Assembly (NCBI GenBank): GCA_051294375.1
Contig: CM119264.1
Location: forward strand, 17,919,157-17,983,156
DNA from: Paraspadella gotoi
Lineage: Eukaryota > Chaetognatha
DNA: 64,000 nt
Reading direction: 5' to 3'
Part shown: positions 47,845 through 61,600 of the stretch, in pieces
Position numbering within the stretch: position 1 is the stretch's first letter
Layout: each line of letters starts with the position of its first letter
Translations under genes and position numbers: made by a program
The notes under the pieces: model-generated
Told to the model about the DNA's origin: nothing
Seen by the model: the letters and a program-made list of their open reading frames with translations, nothing else
Database searches by the model: none

Positions 47845-49215
47845 ACAAAAACAAGTTTGAGCAAACAATGTCGGATCTGCCCACGATAATTAAGCGGTAA
47901 TCAGCTAAATAAATAAATAAATACAAAAATAAATAAAAAAATAAATTAAAAAAATGAATAAAAATAAATAAATAAAAAATAAATAAATAAATATATAAAA
48001 ATAAATAAATAAAAATAAATAAATAAAAATAAATAAATAAAAAAATATAAATAAATAAATAAGTAAATACTATAGTAAAAATAATTACAAATAAAGTACA
48101 AATAATTAAAACTATTAAAACTATAAAACTAAAATTTTTTTTCTACTTTTTTTACTCGCATCATTCTTTCAACTTGCATCATTCTTTCAATTTGCATCAT
48201 TTTTTCAACTTGCATCATTGTTTTAACTTGCATCATTTTTCAAATTGCATCATTTTTTCTCTTAATTAATTGATTAATTAATAAATCAATTAATTTATTA
48301 ATTAAATAGTAGAAATAATTACAAATAAAGTACAAATAATTAAAACTATTTAAACTATAAAACTATTATTATTTTTTCCACTTGCATTTTTTTTACTTGC
48401 ATCATTTTTTCAACTTGCATATTTTTTTCAACTTGCATCATTCTTTCAACTTGCAACAATCTTTCAACTTGCATAATTTTCTCAACTTGCATCTTTCTTT
48501 CAACTTGCATCTTTCTTTAAACTTACATCATTCTTTCTAGTTGCATCATTCTTTCAACTTGCATCATTCTTTCAACTTGCATCATTCTTTCAACTTGCCA
48601 CAATCTTTCAACTTGCAACAATCTTTAAACTTGCATCATTTTTTCAATATGCATATTTTTTTAACTTGCATCATTTTTCAAATTGCATAATTTTTTCACT
48701 TTATTAATTGATTAATTAATAAATTAATTAATTTAAAAAATCATGAGTAAGCATAAATTATAAAAATTCAAGTCAACTTGACTTAGGTTTTTTCCATGCA
48801 AACTCATTTCCACTCCTCGATTCCATCGAAACTTTATATCGTGCTCAATCACACACTTTCCTACCCACACACAAAATTTAATCTCAATCTATCCATCCAA
48901 TTATGATTAATTCGATTAATTATGGATTAAAATTATTAAAAAGATTTAAGTTAATGTGACTTATATTTTTTCCATTTAAACTCATATCCACTCGCTCGAT
49001 TCCATCGATACTTTTTATCCAGCTTAATCACACACTTTTCTAACCATACACAGAATTTAATTCCAATCCATCCATCCAATCACGAGTAATTGCAGTTTTT
49101 TCTAAGGGGGGGCGGACAGACAGACAGACAGACAGGGGGACGGACGGAAATAATTTTTTTGCTTTAGGGGTGGAACCGACTGACCGACAAAGTGAATTAT
49201 AGAGTCGGAATAAGC
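47845..49215 (+). repeat. Composite repeat family copy E (longest)
   Basis: It starts AACAAGTTTGAGCAAACAAT and GTCGGATCTGCCCACGATAA, continues with an AAATAAAT core and the CTTGCATCATTCTTTCAA array, then CCATTTAAACTCATATCCAC, CACACACTTTCC, GACAGACAGACAGACAG and CCGACTGACCGACAAAGTGA, ending GAATTATAGAGTCGG. It is the reverse order of copies A and C. Confidence 0.7.
48160..48690 (+). repeat. CTTGCATCATTCTTTCAA minisatellite
   Basis: About 18-19-bp units of CAACTTGCATCATTCTTT, in two sub-blocks split by AATTAATTGATTAATTAAT and ACAAATAAAGTACAAATAAT. It lies in the core of composite repeat copy E, and its second sub-block is duplicated at 58735-59060. Confidence 0.85.
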
Positions 49216-49599
49216 TGATAATGCACTAATGGCCTTTGTCGTTGTGTGATCTGTGGCAACTAGTAACTTAGCTGTTATGCATCAATTGTGATTAGCAACT
49301 TATGTACAGAGGACTTGATTTGTGTTGCACTTAAAGTTATCAATTTTATCATCAGTATCTCTCTTCCTCTCTCCCCCTCTCTCTCTACCCACCACCGGTA
49401 GACGGGCTTCTTCCAAGGTACTACGTCGATTCCTCCGTCTTTCCGTCCTTTTCTCCTTTGTCCTTTTACTTTGTCCTTTTACTTTCTTTTTTCTTCCCGG
49501 GCGCAGTTGTCCACTAAGTCGTCTTTGTTCTAGTTTTTTCCCCATCGTCTTCATCATCATGATCGTCATCGTCGACAAAAACAATCAATCATCATCGTT

Positions 49600-49639
<40 letters not shown>

Positions 49640-49739
49640 ATAACAGTATCATCATAATCATCGTCTTCAGTCATCATCATAATCATCATCATTATCATCA
49701 TCATCGACTGTCGTCGCCCGCCTACGACTGTCCATCATC

Positions 49740-52260
49740 GAAATTCGCTCTCCTCTCTTTTGCTCCATTTTTTTTCTTCTTTCGCGATTTGCTTTTTTTT
49801 TTCTTTCAGAATTTCCATTCTCTGGGCGTTTTTCTCCATCTTTCCATTCTCCTTATTTCTTCTTTTCTGTATCCGCTAGATCTATTTCTCTCTCTAATTT
49901 TTTCTACACATTTCCAATACTGTTTTCTAATATTTTTTTTTATCATTTACACTACTAGTCACTACTGCCTCTCCGTATTTTTCTTCGCTTTTCATTTCTA
50001 TTCCTCCTTTTTCTTTTTTTCCCATTTTTGGGTTTTCCTTTTTTTCCGTCATTTTTTCCACGTGCCTCCCTGTCGCAGCTTTTATTCCCTAGTTCCACCT
50101 TCCTCCTTTTCTTTTTATTACTCTTTCTTTCTATATATATTCTGTGTATATTCCCTTTTCCCTTCGACATTTTGCCACCAATTGTTTTTTCCTTTCCAAT
50201 CAACGTTTTCGTTTTTTTTTCTTCTTTCCCTCCCGTTTTTCTCTCTTATTTAACCCTTTTTCTTTCTCGCTCGTTTTCTCCCTTAGTTTCTACCTCCTAA
50301 ATCCCTAACTTTCTTTCCCGTCGCTCCTCCCTTTCTCCCCGGTCGGCGCGGTGCCATTATTCCAACTTGTGTTGCAAAGATCTTTCAGCGGCCGCAGGGA
50401 AAAGTAGTTTCCGACGGCAGGAGCGGCGGCGGCGTTGTTGCATCGGCTGCTGCGCCGTCGGCGGCGGAGGACGACGTCGGCGGCGCCGAAGGTGAATCCC
50501 TGGTCTGTACTGGTGGCGGCGTCGCGTGGAAGGAATGGAAGGGAGAAAAAAGGAAAGAGAGAAAAAGAGATAGAGAAAGATATTTAGTTGGGAAGTAAAC
50601 ATGGTCGAATTCCAAAAATAAGATGAGTGAAAAAAAAAATAGGATATGGAAAAAAGCGAGGTTAAAAGCTTAGGAAAAGACAATGCAAAACATAAAAGGT
50701 AATGTTAATTTATAAATAAACTGGTGTTTTCATCTTTTAAAAAATGGAAAGATAACAAATCAAAAAGGGGACAAGTCTCAAGAGAAAAACTCGCGAGTTA
50801 AAAAATGATAGAAACAGACAAGAGGGTGAGAGAGAGATGAGGGGCGCCGGAGATGTCAAAACTTCATAACTAATGAACTCCGCAAAAGTGTTTGTGTTTC
50901 ATTCTGGCTTAATTGAATTATTTCATTTTTTTTTTCAAACTCGTTTTAATTGATTTCCATCTCGTAGTGGCGCCGCCAAAACTAATGTCGGAGATTCAAC
51001 CAACGAATGTAATATGAATTTAATATGAATTTAATACAACTGCATGATAAATAATAAAAAATACTACAAAATTTAAAGCTAATAATTAAGCACTAAAATT
51101 CGGTCTATATTGTAAAAAGTAATTGTTAAGAGTGATTAAATATATATTTCTTCATTTGTGGAGCTTCACTAATAAAACGTCTTCACACGTCACTGATTTA
51201 TTAATGATTAAGCATATTAAATTTTAATTAAAAGTTTCTTGTAATATATTTTTTTGGGATCCCATTTTAACAGATGAGCTGATAAAGTTTAAGATGATTA
51301 AGGAGATTAAAAAACTTGAATTTGTACTTCGATTTCCACCTTTTGTTTTCAAACAATTTTAGATGAAACAAAAATGCATTTTTTTTTCTATCCCTCCTCA
51401 TCTTTGGTTTGACGCGAAGAATAATTCCATGAGATTCATCAAGACTTTCTGTCTGCGAGCTTACACCCAGCTGGTTTCCTCCTCTTTTTATCCTCCTCCT
51501 CATCTTCCTCCTCCTCCTCTTTTCTTCGTCTTCCTCCTCTTTCTCATTCTTCTCCTCCTCTTCCTCCTCCTCCTCCTCCTCCTCCTCCTCCTCCTCCCCA
51601 TGGCACGGAAGTGCTTCATCGTCGAACCTTTTCTACCAACGTCATTCCCTCGCTTCTTCAAATCACGTCGTCGTCGTTGTCGTCGTCGTTGTCGTCGTCG
51701 TCGACGCCGTCGACGTTGTTTTGGTTTTCGCAATTCTCATCGTCGCCATTGATGACATTTCAAAGAGTCGCCTCTCGATGGAATTTTCCCAAAAATTTTC
51801 CCATTTTTTTTGCTGTCTAATTAGTAATTAATTTTTTCCTACGTATTTTTTATTCGAAGTTTTTGTCATCAGTAACGTAAAAAAAATTAACGTGAGGATA
51901 ACTTTTTAAAAAAAATTTTCCGTAGATAGTAATGTCTATAACCGTTACAGAAAAAAAATAAATACAAAGAAATGAGCAAAGATAAAAAAAGTCCCTGGAA
52001 ACTGGGGATGCAATTTTTCTTCCGTCTTTGCGACGTTTTTGTCAAGGACTCAATTCCGGATTTGACGTTGTAAAAAAAAAAAAGGAAAAATCTTCTAGAC
52101 CTGACAAAAAAGGAAATAAAAAAGTTTGTACAAGATGAAAAAAATAAAGAAAAATCTCTTTGCGAAAAAAAACAACGAAAGTATACAAGGCTGTCGCCAG
52201 CAAAGGAAAGCGATATTTTACAACCACGACGGCCACAAAACACAAGAATTACGCCGTAAT
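49740..52260. other. Pyrimidine-rich and GC-rich stretches, no secure gene
   Basis: Long T/C-rich DNA (49740-50340), a GCC/GGC-rich patch (50390-50520) with an Ala/Gly-rich plus frame (VVASAAAPSAAEDDVGG), AT-rich DNA, then CTCCTC and GTCGTCGTC triplet tracts (51485-51720). Overlapping long frames on both strands reflect biased composition. No domain or splice-supported gene was found. Confidence 0.5.
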
Positions 52261-52278
52261 TTATTTTTTATTTCCCCT

Positions 52279-52284
<6 letters not shown>

Positions 52285-52332
<48 letters not shown>
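52285..52332 (+). repeat. (CT)n microsatellite
   Basis: CT run of about 50 bp; the allelic counterpart at 62700-62790 is interrupted by CAT, CGT and CCT changes. Confidence 0.95.
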
Positions 52333-52338
<6 letters not shown>

Positions 52339-52429
52339 CTCGCTTATCGTCTTAATAATAATGAGAAGTCCCCGTGTAAATAGGATAAAGAAATTAAAAA
52401 AAAAAATTCAATCACGGAAATTGTCTCGA

Positions 52430-53060
52430 ATTTCACGGATTCACGCGCGAAGAGTAAATTGACTCACGGCGCGAGTAACTCGAACCTCGCGCGTCGTGAT
52501 TACGCGGCGAGAGCGAATATTCTTTTTCACTGAGGCGCGTGAGGGCAAGAACCTCAGGCGATGGGTAGATATCAGGCGCGTGAGACTCTGAGTTTTAGAC
52601 GATCAGGCGTGTGAGGCGGTGAGATCACGCGAAACGTGTAAGAGGGACAGATTTGGATTGAGAGCTTGTCGGAAGGGAAACAAACATAATACCTATATGA
52701 TTAGTCAGATTAAGCGGAGTCGAACCCTGGTTGTGGTTAGGTGAGAGGAGATCAAAATATTGTCTTAATATTATGCAGAGATCTGCAAAATGTAAATTTC
52801 TAAACCACGTCAGATCGAAATCATTCGTGCGCTCCAGAAAAAAAAAATTATTGTGTAAAAAAAAAAATACATAGATAAAGTGCGTCGCGTTCCCACCCTT
52901 TGTTTTCAACTACCTACGACGAGTCTTCGCCACCCCATTGCCAGTCGCCACGCCACCTCCTTCTCCACCGCCATCGCCATCGCTGCCGCACCGCTCCGCC
53001 GCCACCGCCGCCGCCGTTATGCCTCTCGCAGCTGGAACTAATGGGGAAGAATGATTTTTT
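52430..53060. promoter_or_regulatory. CpG-rich patch, possible promoter region
   Basis: 52430-52630 is dense in CG, with repeated GCGCGTGAG/AGGCG units. 52890-53030 is CCGCCG-rich and leads to a short plus frame LSQLELMGKNDFF. In AT-rich surroundings such patches often mark promoters, but no gene start could be tied to it. Confidence 0.3.
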
Positions 53061-53391
53061 TTCGAAGATAAAATTAATTTTCCCCTCGGAGCGATTCGCT
53101 ACAGATGATTCGCTACAGAATATTTGCGACGAACGGTTCGCTACATAAGTTCTCACAAGACGCGGGAAAATACAAACCTTCGGAAAATAAAAGAGAGTGG
53201 TGATGATCTTTTTTTTTTATTTTTTGAAATGATGGCGCGCGGCTGCTGCCTCTCTCTTTCTCTGAATCGATCGATATGCAGTGGCGAGATAGGAAAAGAA
53301 AGGTTCATAAAGGCTGGAGAGAGGTAAAGTAAATGTTAGAGCCGTAGTCCTACGTCTGATTCAGGTATCTTTCGCGTCCTGTCTTGTTGAA

Positions 53392-53449
53392 TCACGTGAC
53401 CGGGGCCAAACTCCGCCCCAACTCGGCTTCACGCTCAAAGGTCACGTGA
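53392..53449. promoter_or_regulatory. Pair of TCACGTGA E-box sites
   Basis: TCACGTGA at 53392-53399 and 53442-53449, flanked symmetrically (AATCACGTGACC and GGTCACGTGATT), so the 58-bp segment has inverted ends. CACGTG with T/A flanks is the known site class of USF/MITF/TFE and Myc-family bHLH-zip factors. Regulation is inferred. Confidence 0.5.
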
Positions 53450-53644
53450 TTTCGTGCCACTCTGCGTCGCGTCACTGAAAATCACAGATTCTGAGTTTCT
53501 GGGAGAAAAAAGGAGTCGAAGGAAGGAGACGAGGTGGGAGAAGAAGAGAGAAGAGGTAAACGAGGAGAATGAAAGACTGGTCCCTGAAGGAATCAAATTA
53601 GAGACTTGGCTGTGGAGTAGAGAGAGTGGGAGACGGAGCGAGAA

Positions 53645-53649
<5 letters not shown>

Positions 53650-53686
<37 letters not shown>
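53650..53686 (+). repeat. (GA)n microsatellite
   Basis: GA run at the end of a purine-rich stretch; the frame through it (53454-53780) is not taken as a gene. Confidence 0.9.
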
Positions 53687-53687
<1 letters not shown>

Positions 53688-54048
53688 AAAAATATAAATC
53701 TTGCGAAAAAGAGATCACCTTATAAGCGCCGTTCTAGAAAATTTAATCCGAAAAAAAAATTTAATTATTGTACAGTATAATAAAATGTAATATTTTTATA
53801 TAATTTAAATTTTTAAAATACATTTGAAAAAAATAATCTTGAAGATAAATAAACTAGTAAGTTTGTTTTTTGTTCACCCCATGAAATATCTACGGTTAGT
53901 AAACCCTCCAAAAAATAAAAAAGATGATAATGATAAACTTTTAGCGCTTTATAATAATGATTAAGTTAATAGTGACGTATATTTGGCTACAAGTAATGCT
54001 AGGGGCCACGTTAAATTCGCCCCTAAGTCCAAAATATTAAGTGTGCAA

Positions 54049-54175
<127 letters not shown>

Positions 54176-54898
54176 TCAATTTAATTCTCTTACTGCCACG
54201 AAGATCATTGATCGAACGTCGGCGTTCAGATTTCTTTTTTTTTTCTTCATCGCATTTTTTCTGTTTTTATATTTTTTTTATTTTCTTTCCAGATTTCCCG
54301 GTCGAGATTGAATTTATAAGGAAAATGAAAATTATCTTTTTCTCTTTCCCTGATTTTTACCGAGTTTCTCGCTATTTTTTTTCCTTTTTCCTTTTTCTTT
54401 TTTCTTCCTTTTTTTTCATTTCTTCTTTCTTATTTCCCTAGAAAAAAAAGGGGATGGTTTGAAAGTTGTTTTTAATGGATTCCACGATTACGACGATAGG
54501 AGGGAAAATCAATCAGAGGGATGCGGGGGAGAGGAAAGGAAATTTACTCCTAGAAAGAGATAAGAAAGAAAAGAATGAAAGATTTAAAAAAAAAAAGGAC
54601 AGAAAAAAAGAGAGGAATGAAAAGAGAAAATAAAAACGGAGAAAATTGAAAAATAAAATTGAAAACAAAAGGCGGAAAATGAGAAAACGACGACGACGAC
54701 AGCCGAGGCGAGAACAACAATGGAGAACGACGACAAGGAAAACAACAACAAAATTGACTTTGAGGTGAACACCCGACGACGACGAAAGAAAAAAAAAGAG
54801 GATCTTACGACAAGAAAAAAGAAAAAAAGAAAAAAGTGAATTGTTGGTCAGTTCGTAGTATTCTCAACATTCACAGCGTGGGAGAATATTCTTTCCTC

Positions 54899-56750
<1,852 letters not shown>

Positions 56751-56755
56751 TCCTT

Positions 56756-56847
<92 letters not shown>

Positions 56848-56903
56848 TCTTCCCTTTTTCCCCCTCTTCTTTTTACTCCGTCTCTCTCTCTCTCCTCTCT
56901 CTC
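56756..56903 (+). repeat. Interrupted (CT)n tract
   Basis: CT runs broken by TTCT and a C/T-rich spacer. The complementary GA tract lies 100 bp downstream (57000-57103), so the two could form a hairpin or triplex. Confidence 0.9.
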
Positions 56904-56981
56904 CCCAGGGATCCACTGCAGCCAGGATCCATTTCCTGCGCTCTGCTTTCGTCTAGAGGTCCTTTGCATAATCTTCCTAAG

Positions 56982-57169
<188 letters not shown>

Positions 57170-57475
57170 TCTCATGTGACAAATCTTCTTGGTTCTTCAG
57201 TGATTCGACGACGATGACAACGACGAAATTAACGAGGACAACGATGAAGGCGACGAGTCATGATGACGTTCTTAAATTGACAAAATGTATGAAGTGTTAA
57301 TTAGATTTTGTAATCCATTTTTTAATTTCGTTTTTTTTTTCATAACCGTTATATTTAACAAAATATGTGATGACGATGGGATGAGACGTAATATTGATAG
57401 ATAAATGAAACAATTCTGTCAACCCAGCATTTTAAATATTTTCTACTAATAAACTTCTGGCAATAAATAATATTT

Positions 57476-57932
57476 GTGAATCGCAGTATGATGGAGTCTA
57501 ATTTTTCTTTCACTTGGACTATTTTTGAATATACCATAATTTACATCTACGCTCTACGTACATCGAATCTATCTTATATCAAACAAACGTGTAATGCGAT
57601 CGAAAAACATCTTATTAAGTCACCAGACCTGCCGTCACTAAAAAAGGAGGTGAGAAAAAAAGTGAAGATGGAAGAGAAGGCGAGAAAAAAACTCATTAAG
57701 GAAGGAAACGTCCAGTTGTCATCCTTCGCCGACGCAGCCGAGTTTGTTTTACTTTCGGAATCGAAAAACGCGTCTCCTCGTAACGAAGCGAAAACGCTGA
57801 ACGTCGTTACACAACTCGGCGCCGCGTTTGTGCTCGCTTCGCCGCGTCAGCGACGCGCGTCGGTCTCCCGGAGGAATCGGCGGCGCCGCGGCAGCGTCCG
57901 GCGTCAGCTTCCGGTTACCTGGCGTCAACGCC

Positions 57933-57935
<3 letters not shown>
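57476..57935 (+). CDS. Hypothetical charged frame before a CT tract
   Basis: Open frame with a plausible lysine-rich helix (IKSPDLPSLKKEVRKKVKME then EKARKKLIKEGNVQLSSFAD) followed by an Arg-rich CG-rich part (RRNRRRRGSVRRQLP) that runs into a CT tract at about 57940. It may be an exon ending before the tract, or chance. No family was recognised. Confidence 0.28.
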
Positions 57936-57939
<4 letters not shown>

Positions 57940-58031
<92 letters not shown>

Positions 58032-58044
58032 TCTCTCTCTCTCT
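57940..58044 (+). repeat. (CT)n microsatellite with interruptions
   Basis: CT runs with single TTCTT and TTCC breaks, preceded by a CG-rich patch (57770-57935). Confidence 0.95.
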
Positions 58045-58648
58045 GTCCACGCGCTCTCAATCGGTGGCGTCGATGACAGACGCTGTCAGAAAGCGAATTA
58101 ACGCCGCAAAACCGGAAGTGGGCATCGTGGATAAAGAGAGAGAAAGAGAGTAGGAGAGAGATATATACTATTAAAAACAGTAAGCAAGAAGAAAAAGATA
58201 AAAAAGACATGGGACTTGGTAAGTTTAAAATAACATTTAATCGCAAGATCAGAGTTATTAGCTTTTCTCGACTCGAATCACAACTGGTTTAAACATCCAA
58301 AAGTCATTTGAGACGATCATTAAAAAACCAATGTATTTTTGGAGGCGTAAAATATTTTTTATTGGGTAAAAAAGAAACTGTTGTACACAAAACATTCTCT
58401 TTTTTTGCCGTAAGCATTTTACGCAATGTAACCAAAACCAAGTTTAAGAGTCTCTCTTTCTTCTGATTTTTCTCTAGTTATTTCCCTCTCTCCCAGAGGC
58501 GCCGAGTCCGCCAACGGAGCCGGGTTAAGACCCAATTTGACCCAAACACGATGTTTCTTTCTTTTCCCAACGCGTCGGGTCTTTCCTCCTTTTCTCCACT
58601 TTTTCCTTGCCTCCTTTCTTCTCTCCTCTTCCCCTCAGCTCTTCCCCC

Positions 58649-58673
58649 NNNNNNNNNNNNNNNNNNNNNNNNN
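58649..58673. other. Assembly gap, 25 N
   Basis: A run of exactly 25 N. Duplication 2 copy B begins immediately after it. Confidence 1.
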
Positions 58674-61600
58674 AAAAGGAGAGATAAGTAAAATAATTAA
58701 AACTATTTAAACTAATAAAACTATTATTATTTTTCAACTTTGCATTTATTTTTACTTGCATCAATTTTTTCAACTTGCTATTTTTTTCAACCTTGCATCA
58801 TTCTTTCAACTTGCAACAATCTTTCAACTTCATAATTTTCCTCAACTTGCATCTTTCTTTACTTGCATCTTTCTTTAAACCTTAATCATTTCTTTTTAGT
58901 TGCATCATTCTTTCGAACTTGCATCATTCTTTCAACTGCATCATTCTTCAACTTGCACAATCTTGTCAACTTGTCAACAGATCTTTAAACTTGCAGCGTC
59001 ATTTTTTCAAATAATGCATATTTTTTAACTTGCATCATTTTTCAAATTGCATAATTTTTTCACTTTATTAAATTGATTAAATTAAATAATTAATTAATTT
59101 AAAAAATCATGAGTAAGCCATAAATTATAAAATTCACAGTCCACGTTGACTAGTTTTTTCACAGTGCAAACTCATTTCACTCCTTCGATTCATCGAAACT
59201 TTTAATATCGTTCAATCACACACTTTCCCCCACACAAATTTAATCTCAATCTATCCTCCAATATGATTAATGTCGATTATTATGGTTTAAATTATTAAAA
59301 AGATTTAAGTTAAATGTGACTTATATTTTTTCCATTTATAAACTCATATCGCACTCGCTCGATTCCATCGATACTGTTTTATCCAGCTTAAATCACACAC
59401 TTTCTAAGCCATAACACAGAATTTAATTCCAATCCATCCATACCAATCACGAGTAATTGCAGTTTTTTCTAAGGGGGGGCGGAACAGACAGACAGACAGA
59501 CAGGGGGACGGACGGGAAATAATTTTTTTTGCTTTAGGGGTGTGAACCGACTGACCGACAAAGTGAATTATAAGAGTCGGAAATAAGCTGATAATGGCAC
59601 TAATGGCCTTGTGTTGTGTGATCTGTCGGCAACTAAGTAACTTTAGCTGTTATGCATCAATTGTGATTTAGCAACTTATGTACAGAGGACTTGATTTGTG
59701 TTGCCAGCTTAGTTAAATTTTATCATCAGTATCTCTGCTTCTCTCTCCCCCTCTCCTCTCTACCCACACCGGGTAGAACGGGCTTCTTGCCAAGGTCTAC
59801 GTCGATTCCTTCCGTCTTTCGTCTTTTCTCCTTTGTCCTTTAACTTTGTCCTTTTACTTTCTTTTTTCTTCCGCGGCGCAGTTGTCCACTAAGTCGTCTT
59901 TGTTCTAGTTTTTTCCGCCATCGCTTCCATCATCATGATCGTCCATCGTCGACAAAAACATCAATCATCAAAAATCCGTTTTCATCATGCATCATCATCA
60001 TCATAATCATCAATTAAGTAATCATCATAATCATCGTCTTCAGTCCATCATGCATAATCATCATCATTATCATCATCATCGACTGGTCGGTCGCCGCGCC
60101 GTACGACTGTCCTCATCGAAATTTCGCTCTCACTCTCTTTTTGCTCCCATTTTTTTTCTTCTTTCGCGATTTGCTTTTTTTTTTCTTTCAGAATTTCCAT
60201 TTGTCTGCTGGGCGTTTTTCTCCATCTTTCCATTCTCCTTATTTCTTCTTTTCTTGTGATCCGCTAGATCTATTTCTCTCTCTAAATTTTTTCTAAGCAC
60301 ATTTCCAATACTGTTTTCTTATTTTTTTTTATCATTTACACTACTAGTGCACTACTGCCTCTCCGTATTTTTCTTCCGCTTTCATTTTCTATTCCTCCTT
60401 TTTCTTTTTTTCCCATTTTTGGGTTTTCCCTTTTTTCGCGTCATTTTTTCCACCGTGCCTCCCTGTCGGCAGCTTTTCATTTCCCTAGTTCCACCTTCCA
60501 TCATTTCTTTTTATTACTCTTCTTTCTATATATATTCTGTGTATATTCCTCTTTTCTTCGTGCATTTGCCACCAATTGTTTTTTCCTTTCCAATCAACGT
60601 TTTCCGTTTTTTTTTCTTCTTCCCTCCCGTTTTTCTCTCTTATTTAACCCTTTTTCCCTTTCTCGCTCGTTTTGCTCCCTTAGTTTCTACCTTCTAAATC
60701 TCCTACTTTCTTTCCGGCTCCTCCCTTTCTCCCCGGTCGGCGCGTGCCATTATCCAACTTGTGTTGCCAAAGATCTTTCAGGTCGGCCGCAGGGACAAGT
60801 AGTTTTCCGACGGCAGGAGCGGCGGCGGCGTTGGCAATCGGCTGCTGCGGCCGTCGGCGGCGGAGGACGACGCGGCGGCGGCCGAAGGTGAATCCCTGGT
60901 CTGTGCTGGTGGCGGCGTCGAAGTGGAAGGAATGGAAGGGGAGAAGAAAGAGAAAAGAGAGAAAAAGAGATAGAGAAAGAATTTAGTTGGGAAGTAAAAC
61001 ATGGTCGAATTCCAAAATAATGATGAGTGAAAAAAAATAGGGATATGGAAAAAAGTGCGAGGTTAAAAGCTTAGGAGACATGCAAAAATAAAAGGTAATG
61101 TTAATTTCATAAATAAACTGGTGTTTTCATTCTTATTAAAAATGGAAAGATAACAAATCAAAAAGGGGACAAGTCTCAAGAGAAAAACTCGCGCGTTTAA
61201 AAAATGATAGAAACAGACAAGAGGGTGAGAGAGAGATGCAGGGGCGCCGGAGATGTCAAAACTTCATAACTAATGACTCCTCAAAAGTGTTTGTTGTTTC
61301 ATTCTGGCTTTAATTGAATTATTTCATTTTTTTTTTTTCAACACTTCGTTTTAATTGATTTCCATCTCGTAGTGGCGCCGGCAAAACTAAATGTCGGAGA
61401 TTCAACCAACGAATGTAATATGAATTTAATATGAATTTAATACAACTGCATGATAAATAATAAAAAATTTACTACAAATTTAAAGCTAATAATTAAGCAC
61501 TAAAATTCGGTCTATATTGTAAAAAGTAAATTGTTTAAGAGTGATTAAATATATATTTCTTCTTTCATTTGTGGAGCTTCACTAAATAAAACGTCTTCAC

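Larger units (their letters stand above)
48330..53535 (+). repeat. Direct duplication 2, copy A
   Basis: Matches 58674-64000 in order: minisatellite, composite-repeat end, pyrimidine-rich DNA, GGCGGCGGAGGACGACG patch, CTCCTCCTC tract, CT tract at 52285-52332, GCGCGTGAG patch and paired TCACGTGA sites. Copy B differs mainly by scattered single-base insertions. Confidence 0.88.

Noticed and set aside
51363-51752. 129-codon frame with Leu and Arg runs
   Set aside because: Driven by CTCCTC and CGTCGTCGT triplet repeats, and the opposite strand gives an equally long Arg/Lys frame.
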